DNA of 64,000 nucleotides from Saccharomycopsis malanga (GCA_004014935.1 CP025323.1:1426001-1490000); one strand, 5' to 3'; positions 40,331 to 51,419 are shown, counted from the first letter of the stretch. Program-made: numbers and translations. Notes: generated by a model from the letters alone, not told the origin.

Positions 40331-41400
40331 TTCTCTATTTTATGTAAACCACTTTCTCGACAAAACCACTGTAGTCAATCTCCCTCCAACTCTCGCTAAA
40401 TTCTTGCTTCAATTTATTTCCCTTCCTGAAACCATCGCGATTTCTCCGACACCCTTTATCTCTCTGACGATCCAAGCGTTAACTATGGTATTATCTGGCT
40501 CTTTGCGGGATACCCGGCCACCACTCGTATCAGAACGTGTTCTGATTGGTTGGATAGCCCGCGATTGTCGCACGAGCACTGACCAAGGTCAGCAAGAATG
40601 ATACAATATGTTTTATTGATTCACTTGCTCAACATACCCCCGTATTAACGTTTTTTTCGCAGTTTTGTAACCTGTCTATTCTTTGCTCTTAAAACATCGG
40701 TAACTGCCTGCTTATAGCTTTGTTGGTCCTTCTAGCTTCCAGATGGTACTACGGGGTAAGACGCAACATGCTGCAGATCTATGCGCGAACATTTCCGCCG
40801 GAATTTCCTCAAGGCATGTGACATCAACTCCGAATGCCAGAAGAGGTAGTAAAAGAGATCAACTGAGAACTTGAAGAATAGCCACTGGGCTCGAAATGTA
40901 TGATATAATTGAGTTGTAAGTTGATGAATATGTTGTAAATTGATAAATGTTGGCTGTAGATTGATAAATTTTGGTTGTAAATTGATAAATACATGTTGCA
41001 ATTTAATAAATACCAATTGTAAGTTTGATAAATACCAATTGTAATGTCTGACTATTTCATACAGGCATTTGATTTCTTATAAAGATCCAACAGAGATGTC
41101 AGTTCAAAGACTTTTCTATGCGCACTTGGGCTAGCTTTATAATATGCCCCAAGAAGGTGTGTTAATCTTGATTATTATTCATTCTGTTCTTTTTTGTCTG
41201 GGCTGTTTAATATTGTCAATTTGTTTGGCAGTAAATATATTACCAATTTATATCTCCTAAACATGAACAGACTTTTTTTTCACATTAACGCCAGTTGATC
41301 CTACTTGGTCCAACCCACTTTGAAACATGCCAATATTGTATTAGATATTCATATATGATCTATACAACATATCATTGACTCCACTTTACAAACATCCCAC
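40331..41400. other. intergenic with an approximately 21-bp minisatellite
   Basis: The PIB2 promoter lies at the left. At 40878-40905 a scrap of SINE (CCACTGGGCTCGAAATGTA) is followed at about 40910-41045 by six diverged units of TTGTAAATTGATAAATA type. The frame crossing it on the minus strand only reflects the repeat. Confidence 0.5.
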
Positions 41401-42105
41401 CTAATCAATGCCCAATGAATCGTCTGCCACCGGGCAAATTTCCCACTCTGCCATTCCAACGGTATAAAATTGATTGAGTGTTTTGCATTGGCGCATTTTT
41501 TTCTTAAAACTCTTGGAACCAAATGTTGCAGGTCCATTGACAACATTTGAAATTAAAAGTCGAAGGATTTCCGCATTACTAAGAGGCTCAAGTCCAAAAA
41601 TTTCATGAGCCTTGATGTACACTGCAATTTTAGCCTCTAGAGCATGGTAATTGGATTTATTGTCCAACGGACTGAGTGTTTTCATAAAAGAAGCCAAGTA
41701 TTGGCGCAATCCAATTGGGGCGTACAAATCACGTAAAAAGAAATAAAGCTTTTTACTATCAGCAGTCACACAGCCGTCGCTGCCATCATTGGCACCAAAA
41801 AGATATCGTAAAGTTAACACTAGCTCTAGATTTTCTTCTTTAAAATCTGGATTCTGCTGAGCGGTTTCATTATCGTCAATCAAATATTTGTAATTGAACA
41901 CCGTTAAAAAAAAGTCTAGATTGACAAGCCATTGTAAATAATAATATTCACGATCTTCATTCTCAAGTCTTGTCTTAGATAACTGGGCAAACAGTTGCAA
42001 GCTCTGATGTAATTGGCCTTTATCCCGCCGTTCAATAGTACTGGACTGGCTGGTCGGCGTCATGGGAACCGGACTATACAAGAAGGATATCGGCTTGAAC
42101 GACAT
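41401..42105 (-). CDS. unknown soluble protein
   Basis: A 234-aa protein from the ATG at 42105 (MSFKPISFLYSPVPMTPTSQ); only a TTG lies upstream. No signal peptide or membrane segment. Predicted mainly helical: EDREYYYLQWLVNLDFFLTV, ENLELVLTLRYLFGANDG, KKLYFFLRDLYAPIGLRQYL, ALEAKIAVYIKAHEIFGL. The C-terminus is TVGMAEWEICPVADDSLGID. Codon use looks like a real gene. I cannot assign a family. Confidence 0.6.
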   Translation of the reverse strand: MSFKPISFLYSPVPMTPTSQSSTIERRDKGQLHQSLQLFAQLSKTRLENEDREYYYLQWLVNLDFFLTVFNYKYLIDDNETAQQNPDFKEENLELVLTLRYLFGANDGSDGCVTADSKKLYFFLRDLYAPIGLRQYLASFMKTLSPLDNKSNYHALEAKIAVYIKAHEIFGLEPLSNAEILRLLISNVVNGPATFGSKSFKKKMRQCKTLNQFYTVGMAEWEICPVADDSLGID

Positions 42106-42184
42106 TATTGTTATACGATAACGGATCAACTACAATGATAGCATACTTATGATCCAAGTCTGAACTAATAAACACGAGAAAACG

Positions 42185-42352
42185 ATGCTACAAATACAAT
42201 CATTGCCAGCCAGTAAGATACGCCTAGGTTATACCAACACAGCGGGCTTGATGCACGACATGGACCATTATGCTGGCACCTGCGTCTTGGAGGGCAAGAG
42301 ATTGCCTAATTTGCTCAAACGGTTGACGCGTCGCGCTGCAAGATCGGTATGA
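42185..42352 (+). CDS. possible short or first-exon frame, divergent from the unknown gene
   Basis: A 55-codon frame (MLQIQSLPASKIRLGYTNTA...KRLPNLLKRLTRRAARSV) with an ATG at 42185, 80 bp from the divergent start at 42105. It ends in GTATGA, which could be a splice donor (42347). A pyrimidine-rich TTTTTGTTTTCAG lies near 42500-42514. The only downstream frame that stays open does not join in phase without shifting a site. It is GC-richer than its surroundings. Highly tentative. Confidence 0.2.
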   Translation: MLQIQSLPASKIRLGYTNTAGLMHDMDHYAGTCVLEGKRLPNLLKRLTRRAARSV

Positions 42353-42920
42353 CAGCATGATGCATAAGACCCATGGGAATGGCGTGTTTACCTTTGAAAA
42401 AAAAAAAAAAGTCTGGGAGTCCAGGCCAGTAAGATTAGGATATTGAGATAGAATGGCAGAAATAATTTGTTGCATGCGGTATCTATTGTAGCTTACATTG
42501 TTTTTGTTTTCAGGACACAGGCGTCGTAGTGTGTTTATAATGCAGCCAAAGGGCCTAGAACGCGCCGCGCAACCTTTGGATGGGGGGCCTCAAGCAGCTG
42601 TTGCCAGTGCGATGGCAGATCCATGCAGGTTTGAGTTTCCGAAGAATGCGAAGCGAGGTATGTCCAAGGCCTCTCGGGGGGTCTGCTTTCCCAATATAGA
42701 ATTGTTAGTAGCTCGTATATAAGTGTGGCTAATGCTATACTATACCTGGTTAGTGGTTTTGGTAAAAGGCCTGACGTCTATTGTTGGGAGTGAGGGCTGT
42801 TGGTGGTGTAATATTTGTATTAAAGTTGCCAATATGTGTTTTGTATGATAGTTTATTGTAATTGGTTTTTGGCGAGTTGGCGCTTGCTACTAAATTAAGG
42901 GTTTTTCGGTAGTAGTAGTA
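42353..42920. other. intergenic, nothing certain
   Basis: Contains an A14 run (about 42398) and an open stretch at 42538-42720 that begins MQPKGLERAAQPLDGG. Its relation to any gene is unclear. Confidence 0.35.
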
Positions 42921-43240
42921 AGCTGATATCAAGGGCGTAGGGTGTTTCTTGGTGATAGTAGGAATCTGATATCAAGAGTGTTTCTTGGTGATAATAATAA
43001 TCTGATACCAAGAATGTTTCTTGGTAATAGTAGTAATCTGATATCAAGGGCGTTTCTTGGTAATAGTAGTAATCTGATATCAAGGGCGTTTCTTGGTAAT
43101 AGTAGTAATCTGATATCAAGAGCGTTTCTTAATAATAGTAGGAATCTGATATCAAGGGCGTTTCTTAATAATAGTAGGAATCTGATATCAAGAGTGTTTC
43201 TTGATAATAATAATAGTCTGATACCAAGAGTGTTTCTTAC
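42921..43240. repeat. 36-bp minisatellite, about 8.5 units
   Basis: Tandem units of AATCTGATATCAAGGGCGTT followed by TCTTGGTAATAGTAGT, with small substitutions and one 4-bp insertion in the first unit. Because 36 is divisible by three and no unit carries a stop in two of the frames, it is open on the plus strand (unit LGNSSNLISRAF) and the minus strand (unit ISDYYYYQETPL). No promoter or ATG context supports translation. Confidence 0.9.
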
Positions 43241-43985
43241 AATATTATTACATTATTCTAATTAGTATTCTAGGATCGATTATTCGTATTTTATCGTATC
43301 AACTTGTCATAAAAGTGGTTCCGTCTGTACTAATGTGTTTTACACATGTCTTTACCGTATATAAATCATTTGTTACAAAATATAGATGAATACATCTGAC
43401 TCCCAACTTTTACATCCAATCCCGTCATCCAAACCCACTTGCAATATGTCAAGGACTCAGAACTCACACCCAAACATCGCCATTGCGGCCGGGCAAACAG
43501 TTGACTCTCTTACCACTGGCACCCTTAGAACCCAGTCAACCAAGAGCGCACGAGATGGCCAATTAGCCTTTGAGCGCATCTGATTTGTAGCGTGTGTACT
43601 GTAGTGTGTAGTTACAGGATTCCCATGGTTACTGGGGGATTTGGTGTTCATCTTGCGAAGAATCCAGATTTGCCATTGGCTTGATTTGGCCCAGAATCTT
43701 CAGCCAAGTTGTGAACGTTCGTTCTTTGCCAACTTTCTACACAGATTCCACTCAAAAGTCTACAGCTTGTATTCCTCACCAACCGTTTTGTTTGTTCATC
43801 AGTTAATTCCACTTTATCCCTTACCAACAACCCCCCGCACCCTCTGCCAATCCCACCACTGTCCATCCCGACACTTCTGCGTTTTTCTTCCCTTTCCGTA
43901 ACCCATTTTTTTTTCTCAGTTTGGTCACTCTTCCAACCTTCCAGCTGTTCTCATCTTTTGCTTTGCAGTTGTGATTTCTTGAAAT
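43241..43985. other. PUF4 upstream region
   Basis: Contains a short ATG frame at 43386-43583 (65 codons, Ser/Thr/Gln-rich) and a pyrimidine-rich stretch (43790-43975) that probably forms the PUF4 leader. No repeat copy seen. Confidence 0.45.
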
Positions 43986-46796
43986 ATGGACATTTTGGCC
44001 AAAACAAACCCTTCTGCCACCTCTCGTCATCCTTCTCACCAGCGCCGTGTTTCCACTGGTTTTGTTGGCGATTCCTTTTCCTTCTTCCGTTCTGACCAGT
44101 CCACTATCACCACCTCCTCATCTTCTTCCCAACGCAATCCTTCTCGTCTGCCCATGTTTGATCCCGACGCCAATCCTGCCTCTTCGCGCTCCTTGAGTGC
44201 CAACAACCCTGATTTGGACCTCAACACTGTTCTTGGCGGCTTGGATTTGGATTATTCCACTCCTCGAAGACTCCTGAGTAACAATAGTAATTCTTCTTTA
44301 CTTAACAATCTTGCTCCTCACCAACCATCTTCTGCCAACCCTGATGCTTCTGCTGCTTATTCTAAACAAAATAGACTCAGCTTCAGCTTGTTGGATCCTT
44401 CCAATCCCGCTTCTTCTCCTGACGATGACGACAGTCCTAAATTCCAATCCATTGCTCGTCCTTCTGGTTATCATCAACATTCCTGGTCCTTGGCTTCTTT
44501 TCCTAACCCTGCTGACCTCACTGCTTTCCAGAACCCTCCTGCCACCAACTCGATGCAAGATTTGGTTCTTGATGCTGCTGCTTCCTCCTCCACAACCCCT
44601 AACATCTCCTTGGCCAACAACTCCTTTGACCAGGCCGTCAAGTCCAGATTCATCCATTCTGCCAGCAGATCTGTTTCAAACCCCTTGTTTTCTGCTTTAG
44701 AAAACCCTTCTGGCGACTCTTTGGTCAACCAACGTTCTTCTGGCTCTTTGACTCCCTACAATAACCCTCCAAATCAATATCCAAGACTCAACTATAACGT
44801 CCAGCCTAAAACCCTTTCGGATCGTAATTATCCTTTGAATGAACTCGATCCTAATCTTTTGCCTAGCAATGCAAAGATGCCTTCTAATAATCCCCCTCTT
44901 CCAGCCCCTTTATGGCAGAAACATTTGAAAAACAGGTTGGTCGATGGTAATTACGAGCATAAACGTAGCTGGTCCATTGCTAGTTATTCCACCATGGGCA
45001 ATCTTCCAAACGACCCTACAAAACCTACTATTGTAAGCCCTGTGCCAGAAACTTCTATTGATTCCTCCAGAGAAAACAGCATAAGTAGCGTTGAAGAGTT
45101 GGCTGTCGTAAACGAAATCTCTTCTCCTCGTAATGACGGCTTCTACAATGTCTATACTTATCCTCCAAACAATGCAAACCCTTATCCCAATGGAAATGCA
45201 AATGGCAATGCCAATACTAATGGAAATGCCAATAGCCGAACTGCTTATTCGCAAAAGTTTAGAAACAATTTTGCCAATAATCCAATGTACGCCATCCAAA
45301 ATCCTTTGAACAATTACAATAATGTTCCTACAGCCACACCGCCCCCTACAAACTATATACCAAACTTGAATCAGTACCGCAACCATCCTATTGATCAATA
45401 TGGAATGCAGTTGAATGGGTATAATGGCAATAGCCAATATAACGCTCAAGTTGTTTCTAATTTCAATGGTGCTAGAAGAGGGTTCAACAATAACTACAAT
45501 AACACCAACAACTATAACAATGCACCATCGAATTCCAACACTAGCAATCCAAACACCACCACCACCAATAATAATGCTAACCGTAAAAGAAGTGATGACG
45601 GGGCTAGGTTTGTTAACAGCACTATCAATGATTTCAAAGGGCAAATCTATTCGTTATGTAAGGACCAACATGGTTGTAGATTTTTACAAAGACAACTTGA
45701 TTTGAATGACACTCATAAAAACAATGAAAACAAGGAAAACAAGTTGTCTGATGGCGCTGCTACCACTAACTCCAAAACTAAAGGTGAAAACTATGTTGCT
45801 ACAATGATTTTCAATGAAATCAATAATCATATTGTAGAATTGATGACCGATCAATTTGGAAACTATTTGATTCAAAAATTGTTAGATCAAGTCACTGTCA
45901 AGCAAAGAATTGCCCTTATCAGGAATTCCTGCCATAGTTTCATCAAAATCTCTTTGGATTCTCATGGTACCAGAGCATTACAGAAATTGATTGAGGTCAT
46001 TACTACTCAGGAGGAAAACTCCATCATCATCAAATCCTTCGAAAACGACATTGTGTCTTTGTCAAGAGATTTGAATGGCAATCATGTGGTGCAAAAGATT
46101 CTTACAAAGTTCAATTACAAGTCTGAAAACATTCAATTCATCTTCAATGCTGCTTGTAAAAATTGTATCAAAATATCCACTCATAGACATGGTTGTTGTG
46201 TTCTCCAAAGATGTTTAGATTACGGTTCCGTGGAGCAATGCAAACAATTGTCAATGGTCATTGCCAAGAATTGTTTGAACTTGGCTGTTGATCCGTTTGG
46301 TAACTACGTAGTCCAGTATGTGTTGAGTAAAGGGGAGGAAGAATCCATCAAAATCATTGTTGACTCAATTTTGAGTAAAATCTTATTCTTGTCTACCCAC
46401 AAATTCGGCTCCAATGTCATTGAGAAAATCCTCAGAATTAATAATTTGTCTCATACTGTCATCAATGAAATCTTAAAATCATCATCGTCAAACCCAGTTG
46501 TCTCTGCCAACACTCCTGCTAATACTAACAATAGCACTTATCCTGTTGGCAGTGTGCCTTCTGTCCTGCCTTCTCTTATTGGTTCTCCTTCTCCAAACGT
46601 TTTCTTGTCAAAATTACTACACGATCCTTACGGTAACTATGTGCTTCAAACTGTTTTGGATGTCGCCGATAAACCTGCCCAATTCAACCAGTTGGCCGAT
46701 TTAATCAAACCAATCTTGCCTTCAGTGAGAAACACCGCTCATGGAAGAAGAATTGCCGCAAAACTCCAGGCCACCCAATTGGCACAGCAAAACTAA
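43986..46796 (+). CDS. PUF4: Pumilio-family RNA-binding protein, Puf4 type
   Basis: Puf proteins bind UGUA-type elements in mRNA 3' ends and recruit the Ccr4-Not deadenylase. This 936-aa protein has a long Ser/Asn/Pro-rich N-terminal part (with PNGNANGNANTNGNANS repeats) and a C-terminal Pumilio domain from about residue 540. All eight repeats show recognition triplets: HGCRFLQ, FGNYLIQ, HGTRALQ, NGNHVVQ, HGCCVLQ, FGNYVVQ, FGSNVIE, YGNYVLQ. The S/N/E set in repeat 7 is the guanine reader. The wording FKGQIYSLCKDQHGCRFLQR and IRNTAHGRRI-like end match Puf4 rather than Puf3 or Puf5. A Ser/Asn loop of about 40 residues separates repeats 7 and 8. Confidence 0.9.
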   Translation: MDILAKTNPSATSRHPSHQRRVSTGFVGDSFSFFRSDQSTITTSSSSSQRNPSRLPMFDPDANPASSRSLSANNPDLDLNTVLGGLDLDYSTPRRLLSNNSNSSLLNNLAPHQPSSANPDASAAYSKQNRLSFSLLDPSNPASSPDDDDSPKFQSIARPSGYHQHSWSLASFPNPADLTAFQNPPATNSMQDLVLDAAASSSTTPNISLANNSFDQAVKSRFIHSASRSVSNPLFSALENPSGDSLVNQRSSGSLTPYNNPPNQYPRLNYNVQPKTLSDRNYPLNELDPNLLPSNAKMPSNNPPLPAPLWQKHLKNRLVDGNYEHKRSWSIASYSTMGNLPNDPTKPTIVSPVPETSIDSSRENSISSVEELAVVNEISSPRNDGFYNVYTYPPNNANPYPNGNANGNANTNGNANSRTAYSQKFRNNFANNPMYAIQNPLNNYNNVPTATPPPTNYIPNLNQYRNHPIDQYGMQLNGYNGNSQYNAQVVSNFNGARRGFNNNYNNTNNYNNAPSNSNTSNPNTTTTNNNANRKRSDDGARFVNSTINDFKGQIYSLCKDQHGCRFLQRQLDLNDTHKNNENKENKLSDGAATTNSKTKGENYVATMIFNEINNHIVELMTDQFGNYLIQKLLDQVTVKQRIALIRNSCHSFIKISLDSHGTRALQKLIEVITTQEENSIIIKSFENDIVSLSRDLNGNHVVQKILTKFNYKSENIQFIFNAACKNCIKISTHRHGCCVLQRCLDYGSVEQCKQLSMVIAKNCLNLAVDPFGNYVVQYVLSKGEEESIKIIVDSILSKILFLSTHKFGSNVIEKILRINNLSHTVINEILKSSSSNPVVSANTPANTNNSTYPVGSVPSVLPSLIGSPSPNVFLSKLLHDPYGNYVLQTVLDVADKPAQFNQLADLIKPILPSVRNTAHGRRIAAKLQATQLAQQN

Positions 46797-47825
46797 CCGT
46801 TCCATTATTCGTTCCTCTATAAAAAATTTGAGAAAAAAAAAACAAAAAAACCTACAGACTAATTATTTGTATCATTGACAACCATTCCACCAATGGCCCC
46901 TGTACAATTGTTATTTCCTTTTGAAGGAGCCCAGAAAAAAAACCATATCCATATTTGTACACTTTACACCGCTTTCGTGGTTTTTTACATTTACTTCTCT
47001 GTTGTATATTGTGTGACTTAATCCTTTTTTTCGCTGCTGCTTTCTCACTGAGATTCTACAAAAATAACTAACACAGCTCATTTATATATATATATATAAA
47101 TATGTATGTTTCAAGGGTTTGTTCAGCCCGTATTGCTTTCTTTCAAGATACTTTTTTTTTAACTTGTCCACTAGTTACTTTCTGTTACTTTATACTTCTA
47201 CATTATACCTACCTTTTATGTGCTTATAGTTTTTTGTATGCATCGCTGGCCTGATTACCAGCAAACATCTCTGTTCATTTGCCTTGCTTTGCTCGCATAT
47301 TGCTAAGTGAATCCCTTGACTCGGGAATTAGCCTTTGGTATGTATAGTCTTGCGCCATCGCTTGCTCGTATCGGGCCCAGCCACGAAAAATTCTCATTTT
47401 AAGTAAACATGCACCTGATACCCTCAGTAGCCTAATTGAATGATTTACGCTTTAGAATAGTCGAATAAATTTTTCACTTACCCTTAATATGTCCCGTTTC
47501 TAGAGGTGCATATCGTGTCTCAAAATGAACCAATTTCAGTGATGAAACACTGCGATTTTTGCCCTGCGCAAAAAACAAAAAACTTCTACAGAGTTAATAA
47601 TGAGTTTTGCAAGAGTTAGAAGCCTTTCATGGCTTCAAGGGACTCTAAAAACTACAAAATAACACTTGTTTACCCAGCTTGTTAACCCAGCTATACCAAC
47701 ATAACTATAAAATTACCCGCAAGTTTTAAATTTCACCTTCAGTGTTATGAGTGTTGGTGAGTGATTCTACCAGCATGTTAGAATAATGTAACGAGAAGAA
47801 GGTGCTCTAACATGTAATTATAAAA
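46797..47825. other. PUF4 3' flank and intergenic DNA
   Basis: T-rich and A-rich tracts after the stop, then a TATATATATATATAA run near 47084. No gene or repeat copy recognised. Confidence 0.45.
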
Positions 47826-48035
47826 ATATTATATATTTAAAGCCCAGTAAACATCATTTTCGTATATACGCGCTATGTCTAAAGGGACTTGGTAGAGCCC
47901 AGTAAACATCATTCTCGTATATACGCGCTATGTCTAAAGTGACTTGGTAAAGCCCAATAATTTCCCTCGTAATATTCTCACCCGTGTTCCTGTTAGGTCT
48001 TCTTTCTCTTCTCCGAGACCACTGGCCACTGAGCC
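47826..48035 (-). mobile_element. SINE with duplicated 3' module, left arm of an inverted pair
   Basis: On the minus strand: head (ACTGAGCCATCC reversed, A box TGGCTCAGTGG), GAGAAGAAAGAAGACCTAAC, ACAGGAACACGGGTGAG (short-form junction), then the 3' module present twice in tandem (two copies of about 60 bp around TATATACGAGAATGATGTTT). Confidence 0.8.
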
Positions 48036-48274
48036 ATCCGGCTCTCTCAAAGAAGAGAAAAAGACCTGACAGGATAGTTCAGCAGATTATAGTCTTGGAA
48101 AAGAGGAAAGACTTGGACCAATAAATGTTTACTCTCCAATTAATTAAGTAAAAAGATTATGATGCCCGGACATTATTGAGTTTTCCTTACAAAGTGTTAC
48201 CAAATCTCTGTAAACATAGCACGTATATACAAAACTGATATTTACTGAGCTCGAAATATAAGATACTATTTTAA
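48036..48274 (+). mobile_element. SINE, right arm of an inverted pair
   Basis: Starts at the CTCTCTCAAAGAAGAGAAAA line sharing the head of the left arm. It carries a partial internal duplication (AGGATAGTTCAGCAGATTAT) and a shortened body, then the 3' module (ACCAAATCTCTGTAAACATA, ACTGATATTTACTGAGCTCG). The 1-kb repeat copy C begins directly at its tail. Confidence 0.75.
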
Positions 48275-49262
48275 TACCTTACTAATGCCAAGTGGCCAAG
48301 TTGGTTTGGCCATGCGCCACACAAAATCATGCAGAATAGTGCAGAAAATAAGTGTGGCGTTCTTCACTTTGGGTTTTGGGACTCAATTCGCGGTCTTGTC
48401 GTTTTGGAATAATCATCAAACGTTATTATATTAAATTCGTGAAATATATATTTTTTGATTTTATAAAACGTACAATATCATTTTAAAATTTTTTGCTATA
48501 TTATAGTATTATTTATAATGAAATATACTAGGATTTGCACATGAATATTTGATCTAACGGAAAATCGCCAATTTTTCAAAAGAGTTGATTCTTTTAACTC
48601 ATATTCTAGAGTTTTTACAGCAAACAAGACCATGCAAAAATTAAATTTCTATATTCTTCTGATCCTAAAGTTTTATATTATGTACTCTGTTCTGAGGTTT
48701 GGCTTTTAAAAACTATTAAATAGTGAGAAAGTATCTTCTTGCCGAAAATAACACATAATTTGCTAAAAATCGTGTTTTTTAACCCTCAGAAATAGTTTGT
48801 TTATTTCTTGGCATTATTCCATAGTTTCCAATTGCTTTTCAGTTAAATTTGAGCTCTCTTCAAAATTTGAATAAGCTTTTATGCCAAAGAAACATGTATC
48901 CCAAGAGATACAAAAAGTATTTGTTTATTATAGATTCTCAGAGGAACTTGTATTCAATAGGAATCAATAAATATTGCCAAACTATCCCTTTGTCACTTCC
49001 TGTATATATTGAATAATTTATGGGGCTCGGTAAAGCGTAATACACTTATAAATAAGCTTTATATCTCGGTTCTGGGTAGTCCGTCTTGAAAAAACTTTTA
49101 TTCTTATTCAGGCTACCGTTGCAAATGGTTTAATGTTAATTTGACTTTGGTCTTTTATTTTTTCACAATTCCAGTTTCTGATTTGCTTTATTACGTTCTT
49201 ATGGAAGTTGTATATTGGTCGTACATTGGCGGTCAACTTTGGCTGTATTTTTGCCAAAAATC
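48275..49262 (+). repeat. 1-kb dispersed repeat, copy C
   Basis: Lacks about the first 70 bp of copies A and D and begins at CCTTACTAATGCCAAG. A box TGGCCAAGTTGG, CGCCACAC...GTGTGGCG and the whole body are present. It ends CAACTTTGGCTGTATTTTTG then CCAAAAATCG. SINE sequence abuts it on both sides. Confidence 0.85.
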
Positions 49263-49267
49263 GTAGG

Positions 49268-49375
49268 TGAAAAAGACCTAGACCAAAGCCCTCGTAGGCA
49301 TAAGGGGAATATACGAAACTGATATGTACTGGGCTTGAAGTATATATTATGATTACTATTATAAGTTGTAATAAG
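49268..49375 (+). repeat. SINE 3' fragment after copy C
   Basis: A piece of the AAAAAGACC...CTAGACCAAAG body is joined to the 3' module (AATATACGAAACTGATATGT, ACTGGGCTTGAAG) and an AT-rich tail. With the SINE that ends at 48274, this suggests copy C landed within or beside SINE sequence. Confidence 0.65.
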
Positions 49376-49940
49376 GTTATATATTCAGTGGGGTTCAGCC
49401 CACATGGCCAAGGGTATAATGTGTCACCCACATAGTTAATGGATACTCCAACATTTACCAATGATAGACATCCTCTGCCTTATCCAGGTTGTCTTATATA
49501 GTTTGTCTTGTCCAGGTTGTTTTATATAGTTTACTGTACTATTATACTACTTTTTGATTGAATCTACTTTTTCCCAATCACCCACTCTACCTATCAAGTC
49601 TCGATTTTGTTGTCCACTTTCTTGTCCACTTTCTTGTCAAGTACAATTACAGCAAATATCCACCAAAATTGCCCATCCTACAAGGATTAACGTCTCGTAC
49701 AGCCATACGAGCCACGGTCGCACACTCTGGAAAATTGGTAAAAACGCTCGTATTCCGTATCTGAAATTTCACATTCGTATATAGTTGTTTACTCTTTAGC
49801 TATAAGCTTCAGACCGTGTAGATACCAATCTTGATTCGTTCAAAGGACGGTTTTACGTATTGTATTTTTTCGTTGGCAAGTTGTATGTATTTGGTGCTGG
49901 TTGATATTGTATTCAACTTGTGACGACTAACCTTCAGATA
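49376..49940. other. intergenic upstream of ERG4
   Basis: Contains two copies of GTTTGTCTTGTCCAGGTTGT-type sequence (about 49483-49530) and two TTCTTGTCCACTTTCTTGTC-type units near 49610-49640. The ERG4 promoter lies here. Confidence 0.45.
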
Positions 49941-51356
49941 ATGGCAGAACCAAATCCGACAACTGAGGCTACTGCCTTACTTGAAAGACAAGCGAGAGCT
50001 CAGAAAAGGGATGAGTCTCGCTATTTGAAAAAAGAGGACATTGAATGGGAATTTGGAGGAACTGCAGGGGTTATTGGGATGCTCGTAGGGTTTCCAGCTC
50101 TTATGTATTATATGTGGATTTCAGCGCAGTTTTACAATGGCAAGCCGGCGTGGCCAGCCAAGGACGAGTCTTTGGCAGACTTTTTGCATCATTTGGGCCA
50201 GCTTTGGATGGAAAACGCCTTGCCTTCTTTCAGAGCCTGGAGAATCTTTTCTACTTTTTTCCTTTGCCAAGTTGCATTCTATTACACGTTGCCGGGTGTT
50301 TGGACCAAAGGCCAGCCTTTGGCCCATTTGGACAATAAACAATTGCCGTACTTTTGCAATGCACTTGCGTCCTTCTACACGTCTATAGTTATTGCTACCG
50401 TGTTGCATTTCAGCGGCCTCTTCAAACTCTATACCATTTTGGACATGTTTGGAGAAATCATGACCGTGGCAATCACTTTAGGGTTTGTCTTGACGTTCAT
50501 CTTGTACGTCTACACGTTGTTCGTTTCTGGCGACTACCACCGAATGACTGGTAACCATATATACGATTTTTTCATGGGCGCGCCCTTGAACCCAAGAATT
50601 GGAATTCTTGACTTTAAAATGTTTTTCGAAGTGCGCATCCCTTGGTTCATTCTATTCTTCTTTTCCTACGGCTTGGTGTTGAAACAAACCGAAGACTACG
50701 GGGCCCCTACGGTCCAAGCTTGTTTCTTGTTGTTGGCCCACTGGCTTTATGCCAACGCTTGCTCAAAGGGCGAGGAATTGATTGTTCCAACGTGGGACAT
50801 GGCCTATGAAAAGTTTGGCTTTATGCTTTTGTTCTGGAACATTGCCGGTGTTCCTTTCACATATTGCCAAGTCACGTTGTATCTTTTCTATCATGACCCC
50901 TCTGAATACCATTGGTCCTCCCTATACAACGTCTCTCTCTTTGTCTTGCTCTTGGGAGCTTATTACATCTTTGACACTTGCAACGGGCAAAAGAACTCGT
51001 TCAGAAAAATCATGAGCGGCGATACCACGCTTAGAAAATCCTTCCCTTGTTTGCCTTGGCTCTACTTGACCAATCCGTCCTACATCAAGTGTGAAAACGG
51101 TTCACTCTTGTTGACCGACGGCTGGTACCGTTACGCAAGAAAAATCCACTACACTGCCGACTGGATTCAAGCTTGTTCCTGGTCCTTGATGTGCGGCTTT
51201 GGCTCTCCGTTCATCTGGTTCTTCCCGCTGTTCTTCTTTGTTGTTTTGGTCCACAGAGCCTTCAGAGACGAGCGCAAGTGCAAGAGAAAGTATGGCAAGG
51301 ATTGGGACCGTTACGTGAAAGAATGTCCTTACAGATTCATCCCATATGTATATTAA
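49941..51356 (+). CDS. ERG4: C-24(28) sterol reductase
   Basis: Last enzyme of ergosterol synthesis: reduces the C24(28) double bond of ergosta-5,7,22,24(28)-tetraenol with NADPH, in the ER membrane. From the ATG at 49941 ([20 protein letters not shown]) it is 471 aa; S. cerevisiae Erg4 is 473. The upstream extension begins at GTG. About eight membrane segments are visible. Family motifs include [16 protein letters not shown] near the start, [36 protein letters not shown], the C-terminal reductase block [19 protein letters not shown], and the end [20 protein letters not shown]. Downstream lies a mitochondrial DNA insertion only about 65 bp beyond the stop. Confidence 0.96.
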   Translation: MAEPNPTTEATALLERQARAQKRDESRYLKKEDIEWEFGGTAGVIGMLVGFPALMYYMWISAQFYNGKPAWPAKDESLADFLHHLGQLWMENALPSFRAWRIFSTFFLCQVAFYYTLPGVWTKGQPLAHLDNKQLPYFCNALASFYTSIVIATVLHFSGLFKLYTILDMFGEIMTVAITLGFVLTFILYVYTLFVSGDYHRMTGNHIYDFFMGAPLNPRIGILDFKMFFEVRIPWFILFFFSYGLVLKQTEDYGAPTVQACFLLLAHWLYANACSKGEELIVPTWDMAYEKFGFMLLFWNIAGVPFTYCQVTLYLFYHDPSEYHWSSLYNVSLFVLLLGAYYIFDTCNGQKNSFRKIMSGDTTLRKSFPCLPWLYLTNPSYIKCENGSLLLTDGWYRYARKIHYTADWIQACSWSLMCGFGSPFIWFFPLFFFVVLVHRAFRDERKCKRKYGKDWDRYVKECPYRFIPYVY

Positions 51357-51419
51357 TGACTCCGATTCTATAGTTTGATAAAAGTTTTCCAGTATCATTG
51401 ACTGTTTCGAATTTTCAAA

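Noticed and set aside
40732-41016. Minus-strand frame with FINLQP repeats
   Set aside because: It is produced by the approximately 21-bp minisatellite and lacks a gene context.
42921-43240. CRISPR array
   Set aside because: The units are directly adjacent with no unique spacers, so it is a minisatellite.
44910-45644. Minus-strand frame of 244 codons opposite PUF4
   Set aside because: It mirrors the Asn-rich coding strand as Ile/Val-rich sequence. No independent support.
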